Shown: piece by piece, positions 1 through 9,015 of the stretch | Numbering within the stretch: the first letter of the stretch is position 1 | How the letters are laid out: every line of letters begins with the position of its first letter | Assembly (NCBI GenBank): GCA_024280885.1 | Contig: JAJRPF010000020.1 | Coordinates: 88,697 to 152,696 of the forward strand | Reading direction: 5' to 3' | DNA length: 64,000 nucleotides | Source of the DNA: Planctomycetota bacterium | GTDB lineage: Bacteria; Planctomycetota; JAJSAM01; JAJVHW01 | Translations under genes and position numbers: made by a program | Notes under the pieces: model-generated | Database searches by the model: none | The model's input: the letters and a program-made list of their open reading frames with translations, nothing else | Told to the model about the DNA's origin: nothing

Positions 1-2557
1 CCGAGCCCTTGGCGCCGACGCCTCCGTTGGACTGCGACCACTCTGCGCGGGGAGGGGCCTGGAATGCGTTCACGTCACGGAAGTCGAGTAGTTGGTCGGG
101 ATCCTCGAAGTCGTAGGTGATCCGGAAGCGGCCCCTGTCACGCTTCTCGACCTTGCCGCGGAAGATCTCCTCGACGCCGGCCGGGCCAGCGGCGAGCGCG
201 AGCACGCGGCGTCGGATCTCGATCGCGTACTTCGCCCCGGTCGGTGTGTCCTTGTACTCGCGCAGGAATTCGACGAACTCCTGCAAGGCGTCGCGATCCT
301 TGCCGGAGTCCATCATGCGGCGCGCAGCGCGGAAGGCGTTCAGGGCCTCGGCATCGCGGGCTCCCGGGTCTGCCCCCGCATCGGGCGGGGGAGTGCTGCC
401 CCCGGCTGTGCCGTCGCCGGATCGCTCAGTCGCGCCGCCGTCCGGGTCCTCCGCCGTCGGTGGGTCGGGCTTCCTTCGCGGCGGGACCGTATCCGGCCCG
501 GAGGTCGTTCCACCGCCGCCGAGCACGGCGTTCATCTTCGCGGTCACGTCGGCCTTCGACGCGAGTACGCGATCCTTCACGGCCAGCGGCACGTAGAGGG
601 CCATGTGGTCGAGGACCTGCAGCGCGATCCGGTAATCCTGCATGCCCATCGCCACCTGGAAGCGCGCGAAGTCCGTGGCGACGCGCGTGTCCATCTCGGC
701 CTGAATGCGGATTGCGGCGCGGCGTGCGACGGTCGCTCCCACGGTGTCGAGGTGCTCTTCGGCGTAGTTGCGCAACTGGAGGAGGCCGGTGTCGAGTCCG
801 CCCTCGGCGGAGAGCGCCTGGGCCTCGGCGATGACCGCCTCGACGCCCGAGGATCCGCGCCGTCCGGGACCGATACTGTCGGCCTCGATCTGGGCGAGAC
901 GGCCGTAGGCGGTCCCCGCGAAGTCACGTGCGACCTTGCGGAGACCGGCCTGGGCGTTGGCGACCTCGTCGGGCCGCCGCCGCGCCGCGGCCCGGGCCGA
1001 CTCGAACGCCCGCCGGGCCGCCGCCTCCGGCCCGGTGCCCGTCGCTCCCGGACGTCCGATCGCCGTGGCCTCTTCGTCGCGCGCATCCTTCAACGCTTGT
1101 TGCGCGTCGCGGAACCCGGTCGCTGCGGCGTCGCCACCCTTGCCGATGGCACTGAGTCGCATGAACGCAAACGCCGCCACCGCGATGCAGCCCAAGACGG
1201 CCGCCGCGGTCACCGCCCGCGCTGCACCGCTTGGCCGCGCTCCCCGATCAGTGCGCGCGGCGCGCAGGACCCCGCGTGCGCTCTGTTCATAGCGCGCGGT
1301 CAGATTCGTGGCCGCGATCGTGTCATTCGAGGCGAGCTCATGGCGCGAGATCGGCGTTCCGTTGACGGTCACGTTGGTGTCGATCGCCTCGACGACGTCG
1401 ACGGCTGACTCGCGCGCGACGCGCAGGCTCGCGCCGTCGAAACTCTCGGTGCTCACCTTCGCGTCGAGCGCGCCATCCGGCCATCCGACGTAGACCGTCT
1501 CGTCGAGCTCAACCAGCGCTTCGCCGAGACGTGACGTGATGTAGAGCCGCCCCGGACCTCGACGAGACGTGGTCGCGGAAGTGGCGGCGGATGACCGTGC
1601 GGCGGCGGCCGTTGGGGCAGCGAGCGCGGCGCGGACGGCGGCCGGGTCGATCGGTGCGGTCTGCGGGCTGTCATCCATCCGCGGGCTGTCATCAGTCAAC
1701 GGTTCGGCCGTCGGGATCACCGCGATCGGGGCCGTGCTCGGTGCGGACTCGCCACGCGCGGCGGCCTGGAGGGCGGCGTGACAACTCGCGGCTGTCGAGT
1801 AGCGCTCCGCCGGTGCGATCGCGAGCATGCGCGCGAGCACCGCGCGCAGCGGTTCGTCGGCGGTCGGCGCGAGTTCCCCGGCTGGCGGGAGTTGCCCTTC
1901 GGACAGTGAGCGCGTTGCGTCGCGTCCGCTCCCGAGGACCGGCGAGCGGCCCGTCAGCATCTCGACCGCAATCAGCCCGAGAACGAAGATGTCGCTTCGA
2001 ATATCACCGTCAGCGCCCCGCGCTTCTTCTGGCGCCTGATAGCGCGCCTTGCGCGGCTGGAGCGCCGCGGGGAGCAAGCGCAGACCTCGCACGGCGACCT
2101 GTCCTCGGCCGGGCAGGAGAATGCGGCGCGGCGTCAGATCGCCATGACGCGTATCTGCCGCTTCGAGTGCCGCCAACACCGCCGCCACGGAGACCGTGAT
2201 GGTTGTGGCGCGTTCCACGGCGAGCGCGCCACCTCGCCCGATGAGTTCGTCGACGCTTCGGGCGCCGACTTCCTTGGCGACTGCGAAGACGAGAGCGCCT
2301 TTGCGCCCCGCGGTGGTGAATGGCACGAGATCCTGGTGCGAGACCCGCGCGGCCAGCCGGACCCGACTCAGAAAGGCCTCGGCACCCGCTTCGCCACCGA
2401 TCGCGTCGGCGTCGGCGAAGTAGAGCCTGACCGCGAGCCCGAGGGAGTCTTCGCCCGCATGTACCGCGATGGGGCCGGACTCGCGCAGACGCTCGCCCAC
2501 GCGGATTCCGGAAATCTGGGTCGGCAGGTCTTCGGCGAGGGGGGCGGAGTGACTCAC
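1..2557 (-). CDS. Ser/Thr kinase-like membrane protein, predicted pseudokinase (3' end off the window)
   Basis: Reading the minus strand from a GTG at 2557 gives an open frame to the window edge, about 852 codons. The first ~270 residues have the Hanks kinase layout, including a hinge-like VFAVAKEVGARSVDELI and a C-lobe SDIFVLGLIAVEMLTG. Key residues are changed: the VAIK lysine is Arg (AVRLYF), HRDLKP reads HGDLTP, and DFG is replaced by RGL in AVRGLRLL. An FHA-like stretch (NGTPISRHELASNDTI) follows, then one membrane segment near nt 1190 and a helical region. The visible end (RITYDFEDPDQLLDF) resembles the start of a LamG/DUF1080-like sandwich. I infer a membrane-anchored, catalytically dead scaffold or sensor. 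The start is uncertain; an in-frame stop lies shortly upstream. Confidence 0.75.
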   Translation of the reverse strand, partial: MSHSAPLAEDLPTQISGIRVGERLRESGPIAVHAGEDSLGLAVRLYFADADAIGGEAGAEAFLSRVRLAARVSHQDLVPFTTAGRKGALVFAVAKEVGARSVDELIGRGGALAVERATTITVSVAAVLAALEAADTRHGDLTPRRILLPGRGQVAVRGLRLLPAALQPRKARYQAPEEARGADGDIRSDIFVLGLIAVEMLTGRSPVLGSGRDATRSLSEGQLPPAGELAPTADEPLRAVLARMLAIAPAERYSTAASCHAALQAAARGESAPSTAPIAVIPTAEPLTDDSPRMDDSPQTAPIDPAAVRAALAAPTAAAARSSAATSATTSRRGPGRLYITSRLGEALVELDETVYVGWPDGALDAKVSTESFDGASLRVARESAVDVVEAIDTNVTVNGTPISRHELASNDTIAATNLTARYEQSARGVLRAARTDRGARPSGAARAVTAAAVLGCIAVAAFAFMRLSAIGKGGDAAATGFRDAQQALKDARDEEATAIGRPGATGTGPEAAARRAFESARAAARRRPDEVANAQAGLRKVARDFAGTAYGRLAQIEADSIGPGRRGSSGVEAVIAEAQALSAEGGLDTGLLQLRNYAEEHLDTVGATVARRAAIRIQAEMDTRVATDFARFQVAMGMQDYRIALQVLDHMALYVPLAVKDRVLASKADVTAKMNAVLGGGGTTSGPDTVPPRRKPDPPTAEDPDGGATERSGDGTAGGSTPPPDAGADPGARDAEALNAFRAARRMMDSGKDRDALQEFVEFLREYKDTPTGAKYAIEIRRRVLALAAGPAGVEEIFRGKVEKRDRGRFRITYDFEDPDQLLDFRDVNAFQAPPRAEWSQSNGGVGAKGS

Positions 2558-2854
2558 GTGAAGCGAGCGAACGTACCCGGCGGGGCGCGCACGACGTCAG
2601 CGAAATCAACGTCCCACGCACGCGAGCTCCGTGCTGCGGGCGGGATCCGGGTCGGTCGCGTCCGGATCGACGTGCCGCGCACGATGTTCCTGGTCCGCCC
2701 AGAGCAGGGGCGCTGCGGGCGCGATATCGAGGCGCCGTGCCGCACGCACGCGCTCGTGACTGAGGAATCTCACTGGAACGACGTCTCTAGTTTCAGTCGC
2801 AGGCTGCCGATTCCCGAAATGAGGGTGCGGCGTCCGTCTGTGCCGCGAGGTGCT
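2558..2854. other. Divergent intergenic region
   Basis: About 300 bases between the divergent pseudokinase gene and the gene at 2855. Open frames here are overlapping arginine-rich shadows. I see no convincing gene or RNA. Confidence 0.5.
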
Positions 2855-4690
2855 ATGCCCCCCGACTATCCAGCTGCCGACCCCGACGACGCTTCGTTCG
2901 ATCCCTTCCGTCATCGGAAGGAGATCGAGCTCATGGAGCAACGCTTCCGTGAGCGCGTCGAGCACACCGGTCCCGTCCAGCCCGCGCCGACCACCGGTGC
3001 GATCGACGAGCGCGTGCAGGATGAGATGCGGCAGTTCTTCTCCGAGTCCACCCAGAAACTCGAGGCAATCGTGCCGACACTGGAAGCGCGTGCTGGGCAC
3101 GACGCTTCGGAGACGACCGGTGAAATTCGGCGCAAGATCGACGCGTTCTTCGGCGAGGCCGGCGGCAGCGGAATGATCCGCTCCGAGCGCACGATGGCGA
3201 TCGAGCCCGCGTCGGACCGCCCGCCACCCGTGGTCGGCTTCGAGCGACCCTCGGTCCCTGCCGCGTCGGGAGCGCTCTCGGCTGCTCCGGGTCTGCGCCG
3301 CGACGCGCCGCATGATGACTACGAGGTGCCTGTCGCCGCGACGACGCACCTTCCGCCCACGATCCGCCGCTCGGAGGATGTCGAAATCCCTGAGCCCGCA
3401 CCGGCTGGCAGCGTGCGCCCGTCTCTGCCTCGCCCTGCCCGCCGGAGCAGCGCCCCGGCGGCCGATCGTCCTCCGATGGATCTGAAGAGCGCGCTCGAGC
3501 GACTGCGCCGCCACGGCGTCGTGCGCGACCCCGCGGCAGCAGCGGCGGACGCCCGGCAGGTCGCGCCCCGCCCGGCACCGGCCGCGTCACCGCCACAGGT
3601 GGCGCGCCCGGCCGCACGCCCGCAGCGAGCGGAGGACTCGCGGCAACTGCCTCCCCTCGGCGGAACCCGCCCAGGCTCGCAGGGAGCGCACGGCGACCCG
3701 CGCATTGGTGGGCAGTTGCTCGACACGGGGCCCGTTGGCCGATCCGTCATTCCGGATGTCGACCCGAGCGAACGTGCACGCATGCGATCGCCCGAGCCTG
3801 TCACTGGATTTGACGACATCTTCGCCGAAGTGGAGGATCTGGTTCGCGGCACGCTGGCCGACTCGATCGAGGAGACGTTCGCCGAGGCGCGCGCGCAGGA
3901 GACCGTGTTGCGGGACGAGATCGCCGCCATTCCGCAGCCCGCGTTGTCCTCGCTGCTCTCGCGACCCGAGGATGATGAGCCCGAAGAAGAAGACGCCGCG
4001 CCCGACGAATCGCCGGCCGGTCCCTACAACTGGGGCGTCAAGTCGGCCGAGCGTCCGCGCGGTGCGTGGCTTCTCGAAGACGGTGCCGAGGAGGCCGTCC
4101 GCGCCCGCCTGCAGGGCGCTGCCGCAGCTGCGCCACCGGCCGTGCCCGAGCCACCGGTGCTTCACGAGGATCTGCTAGAGGACACGGCGGAGATCGAGGT
4201 CGTCGTACCCGCCACGCGTGCTGCGGCGTATGAGTCGGGCCCCCGATCGACGCCCGTTGACCTCTCTGAGCCGCCCGAAGCCGACTGCTTTGGCGTGGAC
4301 TCGGAGCCCGTCTCCGTCGCGCCGCCGTTGCCCGCCGATGGTGGCCGTGGCGGTGGCGGTGGCGGTGGCGGTGGCGGTGGCGCGGCGAATGGGATTCTCG
4401 CGCGCAAGCTCGAGGCCGAGACGAGTCGTTTCGCGCCGCTCCTCGACCAGTTGGTCGCCGACGGCGTCGTGGATGCGAAGGATCTCTCAGACGACGAGCC
4501 TGAGGACGACGACGACGAGATCTCGGTCGCGAGCTTCCAAGACAATCGGCCGCGTGGCGACGATCAGGGGATGACGCCCATGCGCATCATCGAGGAGATC
4601 CGGCGTCTGCGGCGTATTCAGGAGCTCCTGGTCTCGAAGGGACTGGTCTCCGAGGGCGAGATCTCCTCGCCGGCGTCCGACGACGATTGA
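2855..4690 (+). CDS. Low-complexity, acidic and proline-rich protein with polyglycine tract
   Basis: The 611-residue product is not a family I recognise. The ATG at 2855 is preceded by GAGG at a good distance; the frame is open further upstream but that part is arginine-rich and lies over the divergent gene's promoter region. The N-terminal ~100 residues are charged and helical (RKEIELMEQRFRERVEHT, then KLEAIVPTLEARAG). The middle is rich in Pro, Ala, Arg and Glu and probably disordered. A polyglycine run is encoded by six GTGGCG units at 4347-4382. The C-terminus is acidic (DDEPEDDDDE) and ends in a helix (MRIIEEIRRLRRIQELLVSK). No signal peptide or membrane segment is visible. It may be a cytoplasmic scaffold working with the adjacent kinase-like protein, but only position suggests this. 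Confidence 0.7.
   Translation: MPPDYPAADPDDASFDPFRHRKEIELMEQRFRERVEHTGPVQPAPTTGAIDERVQDEMRQFFSESTQKLEAIVPTLEARAGHDASETTGEIRRKIDAFFGEAGGSGMIRSERTMAIEPASDRPPPVVGFERPSVPAASGALSAAPGLRRDAPHDDYEVPVAATTHLPPTIRRSEDVEIPEPAPAGSVRPSLPRPARRSSAPAADRPPMDLKSALERLRRHGVVRDPAAAAADARQVAPRPAPAASPPQVARPAARPQRAEDSRQLPPLGGTRPGSQGAHGDPRIGGQLLDTGPVGRSVIPDVDPSERARMRSPEPVTGFDDIFAEVEDLVRGTLADSIEETFAEARAQETVLRDEIAAIPQPALSSLLSRPEDDEPEEEDAAPDESPAGPYNWGVKSAERPRGAWLLEDGAEEAVRARLQGAAAAAPPAVPEPPVLHEDLLEDTAEIEVVVPATRAAAYESGPRSTPVDLSEPPEADCFGVDSEPVSVAPPLPADGGRGGGGGGGGGGGAANGILARKLEAETSRFAPLLDQLVADGVVDAKDLSDDEPEDDDDEISVASFQDNRPRGDDQGMTPMRIIEEIRRLRRIQELLVSKGLVSEGEISSPASDDD
4347..4382 (+). repeat. (GTGGCG)6 microsatellite in coding sequence
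   Basis: Six perfect tandem copies of GTGGCG encode part of a polyglycine tract. Because the unit is 6 bp, slippage changes glycine number without shifting frame. Confidence 0.9.
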
Positions 4691-4724
4691 CCGGCGCGAG
4701 CCCAACTCGTAGGGTCGATACGCG

Positions 4725-4919
4725 ATGGAAATGAGCAACTCGTCACCCGCGACCGACCCTTCCCCGTCTGACGACGGCGCCGCTCTCACGTCCAACGGCG
4801 ACCGGGTCCTCGTCGTCGTATTCTGGGCGTGGGCCTGCCTGCTCCTCGTCGCGACGCTCGCTCAGCTATTCGGCTGGGAGGGCGTCCTCGACGTCCTCGA
4901 CGTCAAGCGCTGGTTCTGA
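4725..4919 (+). CDS. Small single-pass membrane protein
   Basis: 64 residues: a Ser/Pro/Asp-rich N-terminus, one hydrophobic segment (VLVVVFWAWACLLLVATLAQ, about residues 28-47) and a short C-terminal tail. It begins 34 bp after the upstream gene. TAGGGT lies 9 nt before the ATG and could be a -10 element, so it may have its own near-leaderless promoter. I recognise no family. Confidence 0.5.
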   Translation: MEMSNSSPATDPSPSDDGAALTSNGDRVLVVVFWAWACLLLVATLAQLFGWEGVLDVLDVKRWF

Positions 4920-5055
4920 GTCCGTTGTTCCTGGACGGCTCTCGCGCCGGACGTGCGAGTGGCTCGAGCAGGCGCGCCTCGCCCGCTCCGCAGCGACCAG
5001 CCCAACGTGTCGTTTGTGGGCACGATCCCGACGGTGCTAGAATCGTCCCCAGATC

Positions 5056-6798
5056 ATGCTCATGAACCGATCCGCGCGGCGCAGCGCGGCGGATCGCAGC
5101 CTTCGTTTGGCGGGGATCGTGGCAGGCTTTCTGCTGCTGTCCGCGTGCGGCGGGGGTGATCCGCCGAGTGCTCATCAGAACGGGTCCGAGGAGTCGCAGT
5201 CCTCGCGCGCGCCGTTTCTGCGTGATGTCACCGCAGTTTCCGGCATCGACTTCGTTCACCGCGTGACGGCGGACGGAAGGTATCGCCTCCCCGAGGTCCT
5301 CGGCGCGGGTTGCGCGATCTTCGACGCGAATGGCGATGGTGCGCTCGATCTCTACTTCATCGATACCGGGGATGCGCCCGAGGCAGGCGCCGCGAACCGG
5401 CTCTTCCTCCGGCAACCCGATGGCACGTATGTCGATGCAACGGAGAGCAGCGGACTCGGCGATACCGGTTTCGGCATCGGGGTTGCGGTTGCGGACATCG
5501 ATAACGATGGCGACCAAGACGTCTTCGTCGGCAACTGGGGAGAGGATCGGCTCTACCGCAACGACGGGGCCGGGGTCTTCACGGACATCACCGCGGCAGC
5601 CGGGCTGGGCGGGTCCCTTCTGACGTCGTCGGTGGGCTTCCTCGACTTCGATCGCGACGGGTTTCTCGATCTCTTTGTCCTGCATTACACCGTCCCGGAT
5701 CCGCATCAAGCGTGTCGCGGGAAGGGCGACGGACGTGAGTACTGCAGCCCGCAGGCGTATCGCCACTGCCCTGACACCGTCTATCGCAATCGTGGCGACG
5801 GGACGTTCGAGGACGTGAGCCTCGCAACCGGCGTCGGCGAGGTGGCCGCCGCGGGACTCGGTCTCGGCGTGATGGACTTCGATGGCGACGGGTGGCCGGA
5901 TGTGTACGTCGCCAACGACCAGGTGGCGAACCAGCTCTGGATCAACCAGCACGACGGGACCTTCCGCAACGAGGCCATGGCGCATGGTGTCGCGTACAAC
6001 GGGCAGGCGGTCGCCGAGTCCAGCATGGGGGTGGTGGTCGCAGATCTCAACCAGGATGGGCGCCCCGACATCCTGTGCTCGCACATCGCAGGCGAGACCA
6101 ACACGCTCTACCTGAGTGATGGTGCAACCGCGTTCGTCGATGCCACCGACATCACCACACCCGGTCGCCCCAGCTTCGGGCTCACCGGGTGGGGCATGGC
6201 GTTCCTCGACATCGAGCACGACGGCGATCTCGATCTCATCGTCGCGAACGGGGCCGTCGATCGTCGTGCGGGCCACGCGGTCGGGAGCGGAGGCACCGAT
6301 TGGTCTGGCTACGCCGAGCCCAATCAACTCTTCGTGAACGCTGGTTCTCCCGCGTTCTCCGAGTCCGCGGCTCTCGGCGGGGATTTCTGCAGCGCGGTCG
6401 AGGTCAGTCGCGGAGTGGCCACCGGCGACCTCGATGGCGACGGTGACGTCGACGTGGTCGTCACGAATATCGCGGGGCCGGCGCGGGTCTACGAGAACGT
6501 CGCGCCGAAGGTCGGCCACTGGCTGCGCGTGCGCGCCGTGGACCCGGCGCTATCGCGTGCGGCGATCGGCGCGACCGTTGTCGTTGCGGACGCCGGACGC
6601 CGCTACAGCGCGACGGTCGGTGCGGCGTCCAGCTATCTGTCGACCTCCGATGGCGCTGCGCACTTCGGGCTGCCCGCGGACGCGGCGCCCTCGGAACTCG
6701 ATGTTCGGTGGCCGAGCGGTGAGTGGGAGCGTTTTCCGCTTGCGGGTATCGATCGCAACGTGGTCGTCATCCGCGGCACAGGGAAGCTGCCGCGATGA
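5056..6798 (+). CDS. CRTAC1-type FG-GAP/ASPIC-UnbV lipoprotein
   Basis: The 580-residue product has a basic N-terminus, a hydrophobic stretch and a lipobox (LLLSACGG, Cys near residue 35), so it is probably an exported lipoprotein. The body has repeated FG-GAP/VCBS calcium-loop motifs (DANGDGALDLYF, DIDNDGDQDVFVG, DFDRDGFLDLFV, DFDGDGWPDVYV) typical of a beta-propeller. The C-terminus is an ASPIC/UnbV domain (AIGATVVVADAGRRYSATVG, then LDVRWPSGEWERF). Biochemical roles of this family are largely unknown. TAGAAT sits 12 nt upstream of the ATG. The stop overlaps the next start by 4 bp (ATGA), so the TPR lipoprotein behind it is probably translationally coupled. Confidence 0.9.
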   Translation: MLMNRSARRSAADRSLRLAGIVAGFLLLSACGGGDPPSAHQNGSEESQSSRAPFLRDVTAVSGIDFVHRVTADGRYRLPEVLGAGCAIFDANGDGALDLYFIDTGDAPEAGAANRLFLRQPDGTYVDATESSGLGDTGFGIGVAVADIDNDGDQDVFVGNWGEDRLYRNDGAGVFTDITAAAGLGGSLLTSSVGFLDFDRDGFLDLFVLHYTVPDPHQACRGKGDGREYCSPQAYRHCPDTVYRNRGDGTFEDVSLATGVGEVAAAGLGLGVMDFDGDGWPDVYVANDQVANQLWINQHDGTFRNEAMAHGVAYNGQAVAESSMGVVVADLNQDGRPDILCSHIAGETNTLYLSDGATAFVDATDITTPGRPSFGLTGWGMAFLDIEHDGDLDLIVANGAVDRRAGHAVGSGGTDWSGYAEPNQLFVNAGSPAFSESAALGGDFCSAVEVSRGVATGDLDGDGDVDVVVTNIAGPARVYENVAPKVGHWLRVRAVDPALSRAAIGATVVVADAGRRYSATVGAASSYLSTSDGAAHFGLPADAAPSELDVRWPSGEWERFPLAGIDRNVVVIRGTGKLPR

Positions 6799-8093
6799 GG
6801 CGCGCGGCGGCCTGCTTCATCGTCCTGCTCGCACTCGTCGCATGTGGGCCGGGCGACGCGGGGACCGCGACAGAGAACGTCCCGAGTGCCGCGCTGCCGG
6901 ACCTCTCCATCCACGAACCACAAGTGGCGGAGAAGCTGCGCGCCGCGATGCGGGCCGTCGAGCGGACGCACGGCGAGGACGCATACGTGCATCTCGGTCG
7001 CGTCCTCTTCGCGCACTTCGAGTGGGAGAGCGCCCGCGACGCATTCCTCGCGGGGGCGGCACTCGACGGCGAGGGGCGCTTCGAGTGCCTCTACCTAGCG
7101 GGCGCCGCAGCCGCGTACTCAGACGGTCCAGTCGCAGATGCCACTGCGATCCTGGCGCGCGCGTTCGCGATTCGCGACGAGTACGCGCCCGCGCGACTGC
7201 GCGCTGGCGAACTTGCCGAACTCGACGGGCGCATGGACGCCGCGGAGCGCCACTTCGCGCGCGCATTGGAACTCAAGACGACGAGTCATGCGCTGCTCGG
7301 TCTCGCCCGCTGCGCGACGGCGCGGGGGGACGATGAGCGTGCGCTGGCACTGCTGCTCCGGGCTCGAACTTCGAACCCGCGGCACGTGGAAGTGCTCGTC
7401 CTTCTGGCCGGAACGCTCAGTCGGTTGGGACGCATCGACGAGGCGCTCGAGATCTCCGCCCTGGTGCCGCCGCGACACGCGCGAACGCATTTTCGCGATC
7501 CGTTGGTCCTGCGAGCTCGCGCGGAGAGCGTCTCGCACCTCGGGCTGATGGAACACGCCGATCGCGCGGCGGCTGCCGGCTATCCACAGGACGCCATCCA
7601 ATTCCTCGATCGCGCCATCGCGGCGGCGCCTGACTCTGTCGGCGCGCGTCTCCGCCGGGCGGCGATCCTCGCCAGCGGCGGACAGCACGAGGCCGTGATC
7701 GCTGCCTGCCGCGACATCGAGAGGATCGCCCCGACGTGTGGCGTGGCCTGGAGCCGGCGCGGATTGAGCGAAGTCGCGCTCGGCCGCATGAAGGACGCCG
7801 AGTACTCGTTCCGGAGGGGAGTCTCCGTTGATCCGGGCAGCGCCGAGACCCGTCACGAACTGGCCGCATTTCTTGCACGGGATGGGGCACCAGATGGCGG
7901 CGACGAAGAAGCGCGCGTGCTCTTGGACGCGCTCATCGCCGAGGCGCCGGATCAGGTGGCGTCACGGGCGCTACTCGCACGATTGCTACTACGTGCGGGC
8001 GCGCGCGAGCCGGCGCGCACACACGCGCTGGCCGTGCTGCGCCGCGCTCCCGGAAACGCAGCAGCCCGCGCCGTTCTGGCAGAACTGGAGTAA
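6795..8093 (+). CDS. TPR-repeat lipoprotein
   Basis: 432 residues starting at the ATG that overlaps the preceding stop. A short signal peptide ends in a lipobox (LLALVACGPG, Cys about 17). The rest is repeated TPR-like helical pairs, for example LGRVLFAHFEWESARDAFLA, LLGLARCATARGDDERALAL and SRRGLSEVALGRMKDAEYSF. TPR arrays bind proteins or peptides. The overlap with the CRTAC1 gene suggests the two lipoproteins act together in the periplasm or at the outer membrane. This pairing is common in planctomycetes, but no specific substrate can be named. Confidence 0.85.
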   Translation: MRRAAACFIVLLALVACGPGDAGTATENVPSAALPDLSIHEPQVAEKLRAAMRAVERTHGEDAYVHLGRVLFAHFEWESARDAFLAGAALDGEGRFECLYLAGAAAAYSDGPVADATAILARAFAIRDEYAPARLRAGELAELDGRMDAAERHFARALELKTTSHALLGLARCATARGDDERALALLLRARTSNPRHVEVLVLLAGTLSRLGRIDEALEISALVPPRHARTHFRDPLVLRARAESVSHLGLMEHADRAAAAGYPQDAIQFLDRAIAAAPDSVGARLRRAAILASGGQHEAVIAACRDIERIAPTCGVAWSRRGLSEVALGRMKDAEYSFRRGVSVDPGSAETRHELAAFLARDGAPDGGDEEARVLLDALIAEAPDQVASRALLARLLLRAGAREPARTHALAVLRRAPGNAAARAVLAELE

Positions 8094-8133
8094 CGATGCG
8101 GCGATACGGAGCGCAATAGAGTAAGCGTCGGTT

Positions 8134-8161
8134 TGTAACCTTCGGCGTTCTCGTGCGACCT
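8134..8161 (+). promoter_or_regulatory. ECF-sigma-like promoter of comF, shared with dprA
   Basis: TGTAAC at 8134-8139, 16 nt spacer, CGACCT at 8156-8161, then 7 nt to the comF ATG. The same arrangement precedes dprA at 46573. The 35 nt from TGTAAC to the start codon agree at 29 positions between the two genes. Confidence 0.6.
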
Positions 8162-8168
8162 GGGGAGT

Positions 8169-8930
8169 ATGAGACTCTCTTCTTCGCTCGCCCGCGTGGC
8201 CGGTGCCACGCTCGACCTGATCGCGCCGCCGCATTGCCTCGCCTGTAGCACGGAGGACGTCGTTCGCCTCGGGCTCGGCGCCGCGTGTCTGCGCCTCGTC
8301 CGACCGGTGCCCCCCGACTCGTGTCCCGTGTGTGCCGCCGTGCTCGGCTACGGCGCACCGACATCTGCCTGCATCGCGTGCGCACGTCTCTTGCCACGCT
8401 TCAGGGCATCGGTGGCGGGCGCTGCGTACGCGGGATTGGGCGGCGAACTCGTCCGCCGCGCCAAGTACGGTCGCGATGCCCTGCTCGGAGTGCCGCTCGC
8501 CGGGTTGCTCGCCGACGCGGTCTCCGCATGGGAGCCGGGCACGCGCGCGGACGAGGTCGTGTGCGTGCCCTCCACGCAACGCCGCCGACGCGAGCGCGGC
8601 TTCAATCTTGCCGAGCTACTCGCCGATCCAATCGCCCGGCGCCTCGGTGTTCCGTTTCGTCCTCATCGACTCGCCCGTGTGGGAGAGCCCGCCCCGCAGG
8701 CTGCACTGACGCGCGCTGAGCGTCGTCGCGCGGCGACCGGGACCGTTCGGATGCAGAGGCGTTCGCGCCTCGCACGTTTCCTCGCTCGCCGCGATGCCGG
8801 AGTGTGTGGGAGTCGCATCCTGCTCGTGGATGACGTGTTGACGACTGGCGCGACGGCGAATGCGTGCGCCCGTGCGCTCCTGGAAGCGGGAGCCCGCGAT
8901 GTCATGGTCGCCGTCGCGACGCGCGCGTGA
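8169..8930 (+). CDS. comF: ComF family amidophosphoribosyltransferase-like competence protein
   Basis: 253 residues. The N-terminus has three CxxC pairs (CLAC, CPVC, CIAC) of the double zinc-ribbon seen in ComF. The C-terminal half is a type I phosphoribosyltransferase fold with the PRPP loop ILLVDDVLTTGAT and the upstream conserved element RRRRERGFNLAELLA. ComF proteins act in natural transformation, helping handle imported single-stranded DNA with PriA-like helicases. The gene is monocistronic between a TPR lipoprotein and a convergent peptidase gene. Its upstream sequence is nearly the same as that of dprA, which supports a competence role rather than purine salvage. Confidence 0.92.
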   Translation: MRLSSSLARVAGATLDLIAPPHCLACSTEDVVRLGLGAACLRLVRPVPPDSCPVCAAVLGYGAPTSACIACARLLPRFRASVAGAAYAGLGGELVRRAKYGRDALLGVPLAGLLADAVSAWEPGTRADEVVCVPSTQRRRRERGFNLAELLADPIARRLGVPFRPHRLARVGEPAPQAALTRAERRRAATGTVRMQRRSRLARFLARRDAGVCGSRILLVDDVLTTGATANACARALLEAGARDVMVAVATRA

Positions 8931-9015
8931 TGGCGCGGGCAGCAGCCCCACGGGAAGCGCCGTAGCGTCTCCCCCAGCGTCTCCCCCGGGCCACGCTCCC
9001 CGCATGTCCCCGCAA

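Noticed and set aside
92..1408. Long plus-strand frame over the first 1.4 kb
   Set aside because: It is the complement of the kinase-like gene, is Arg/Gly-rich and shows no domain; the minus strand gives a kinase, an FHA-like element and a membrane helix.
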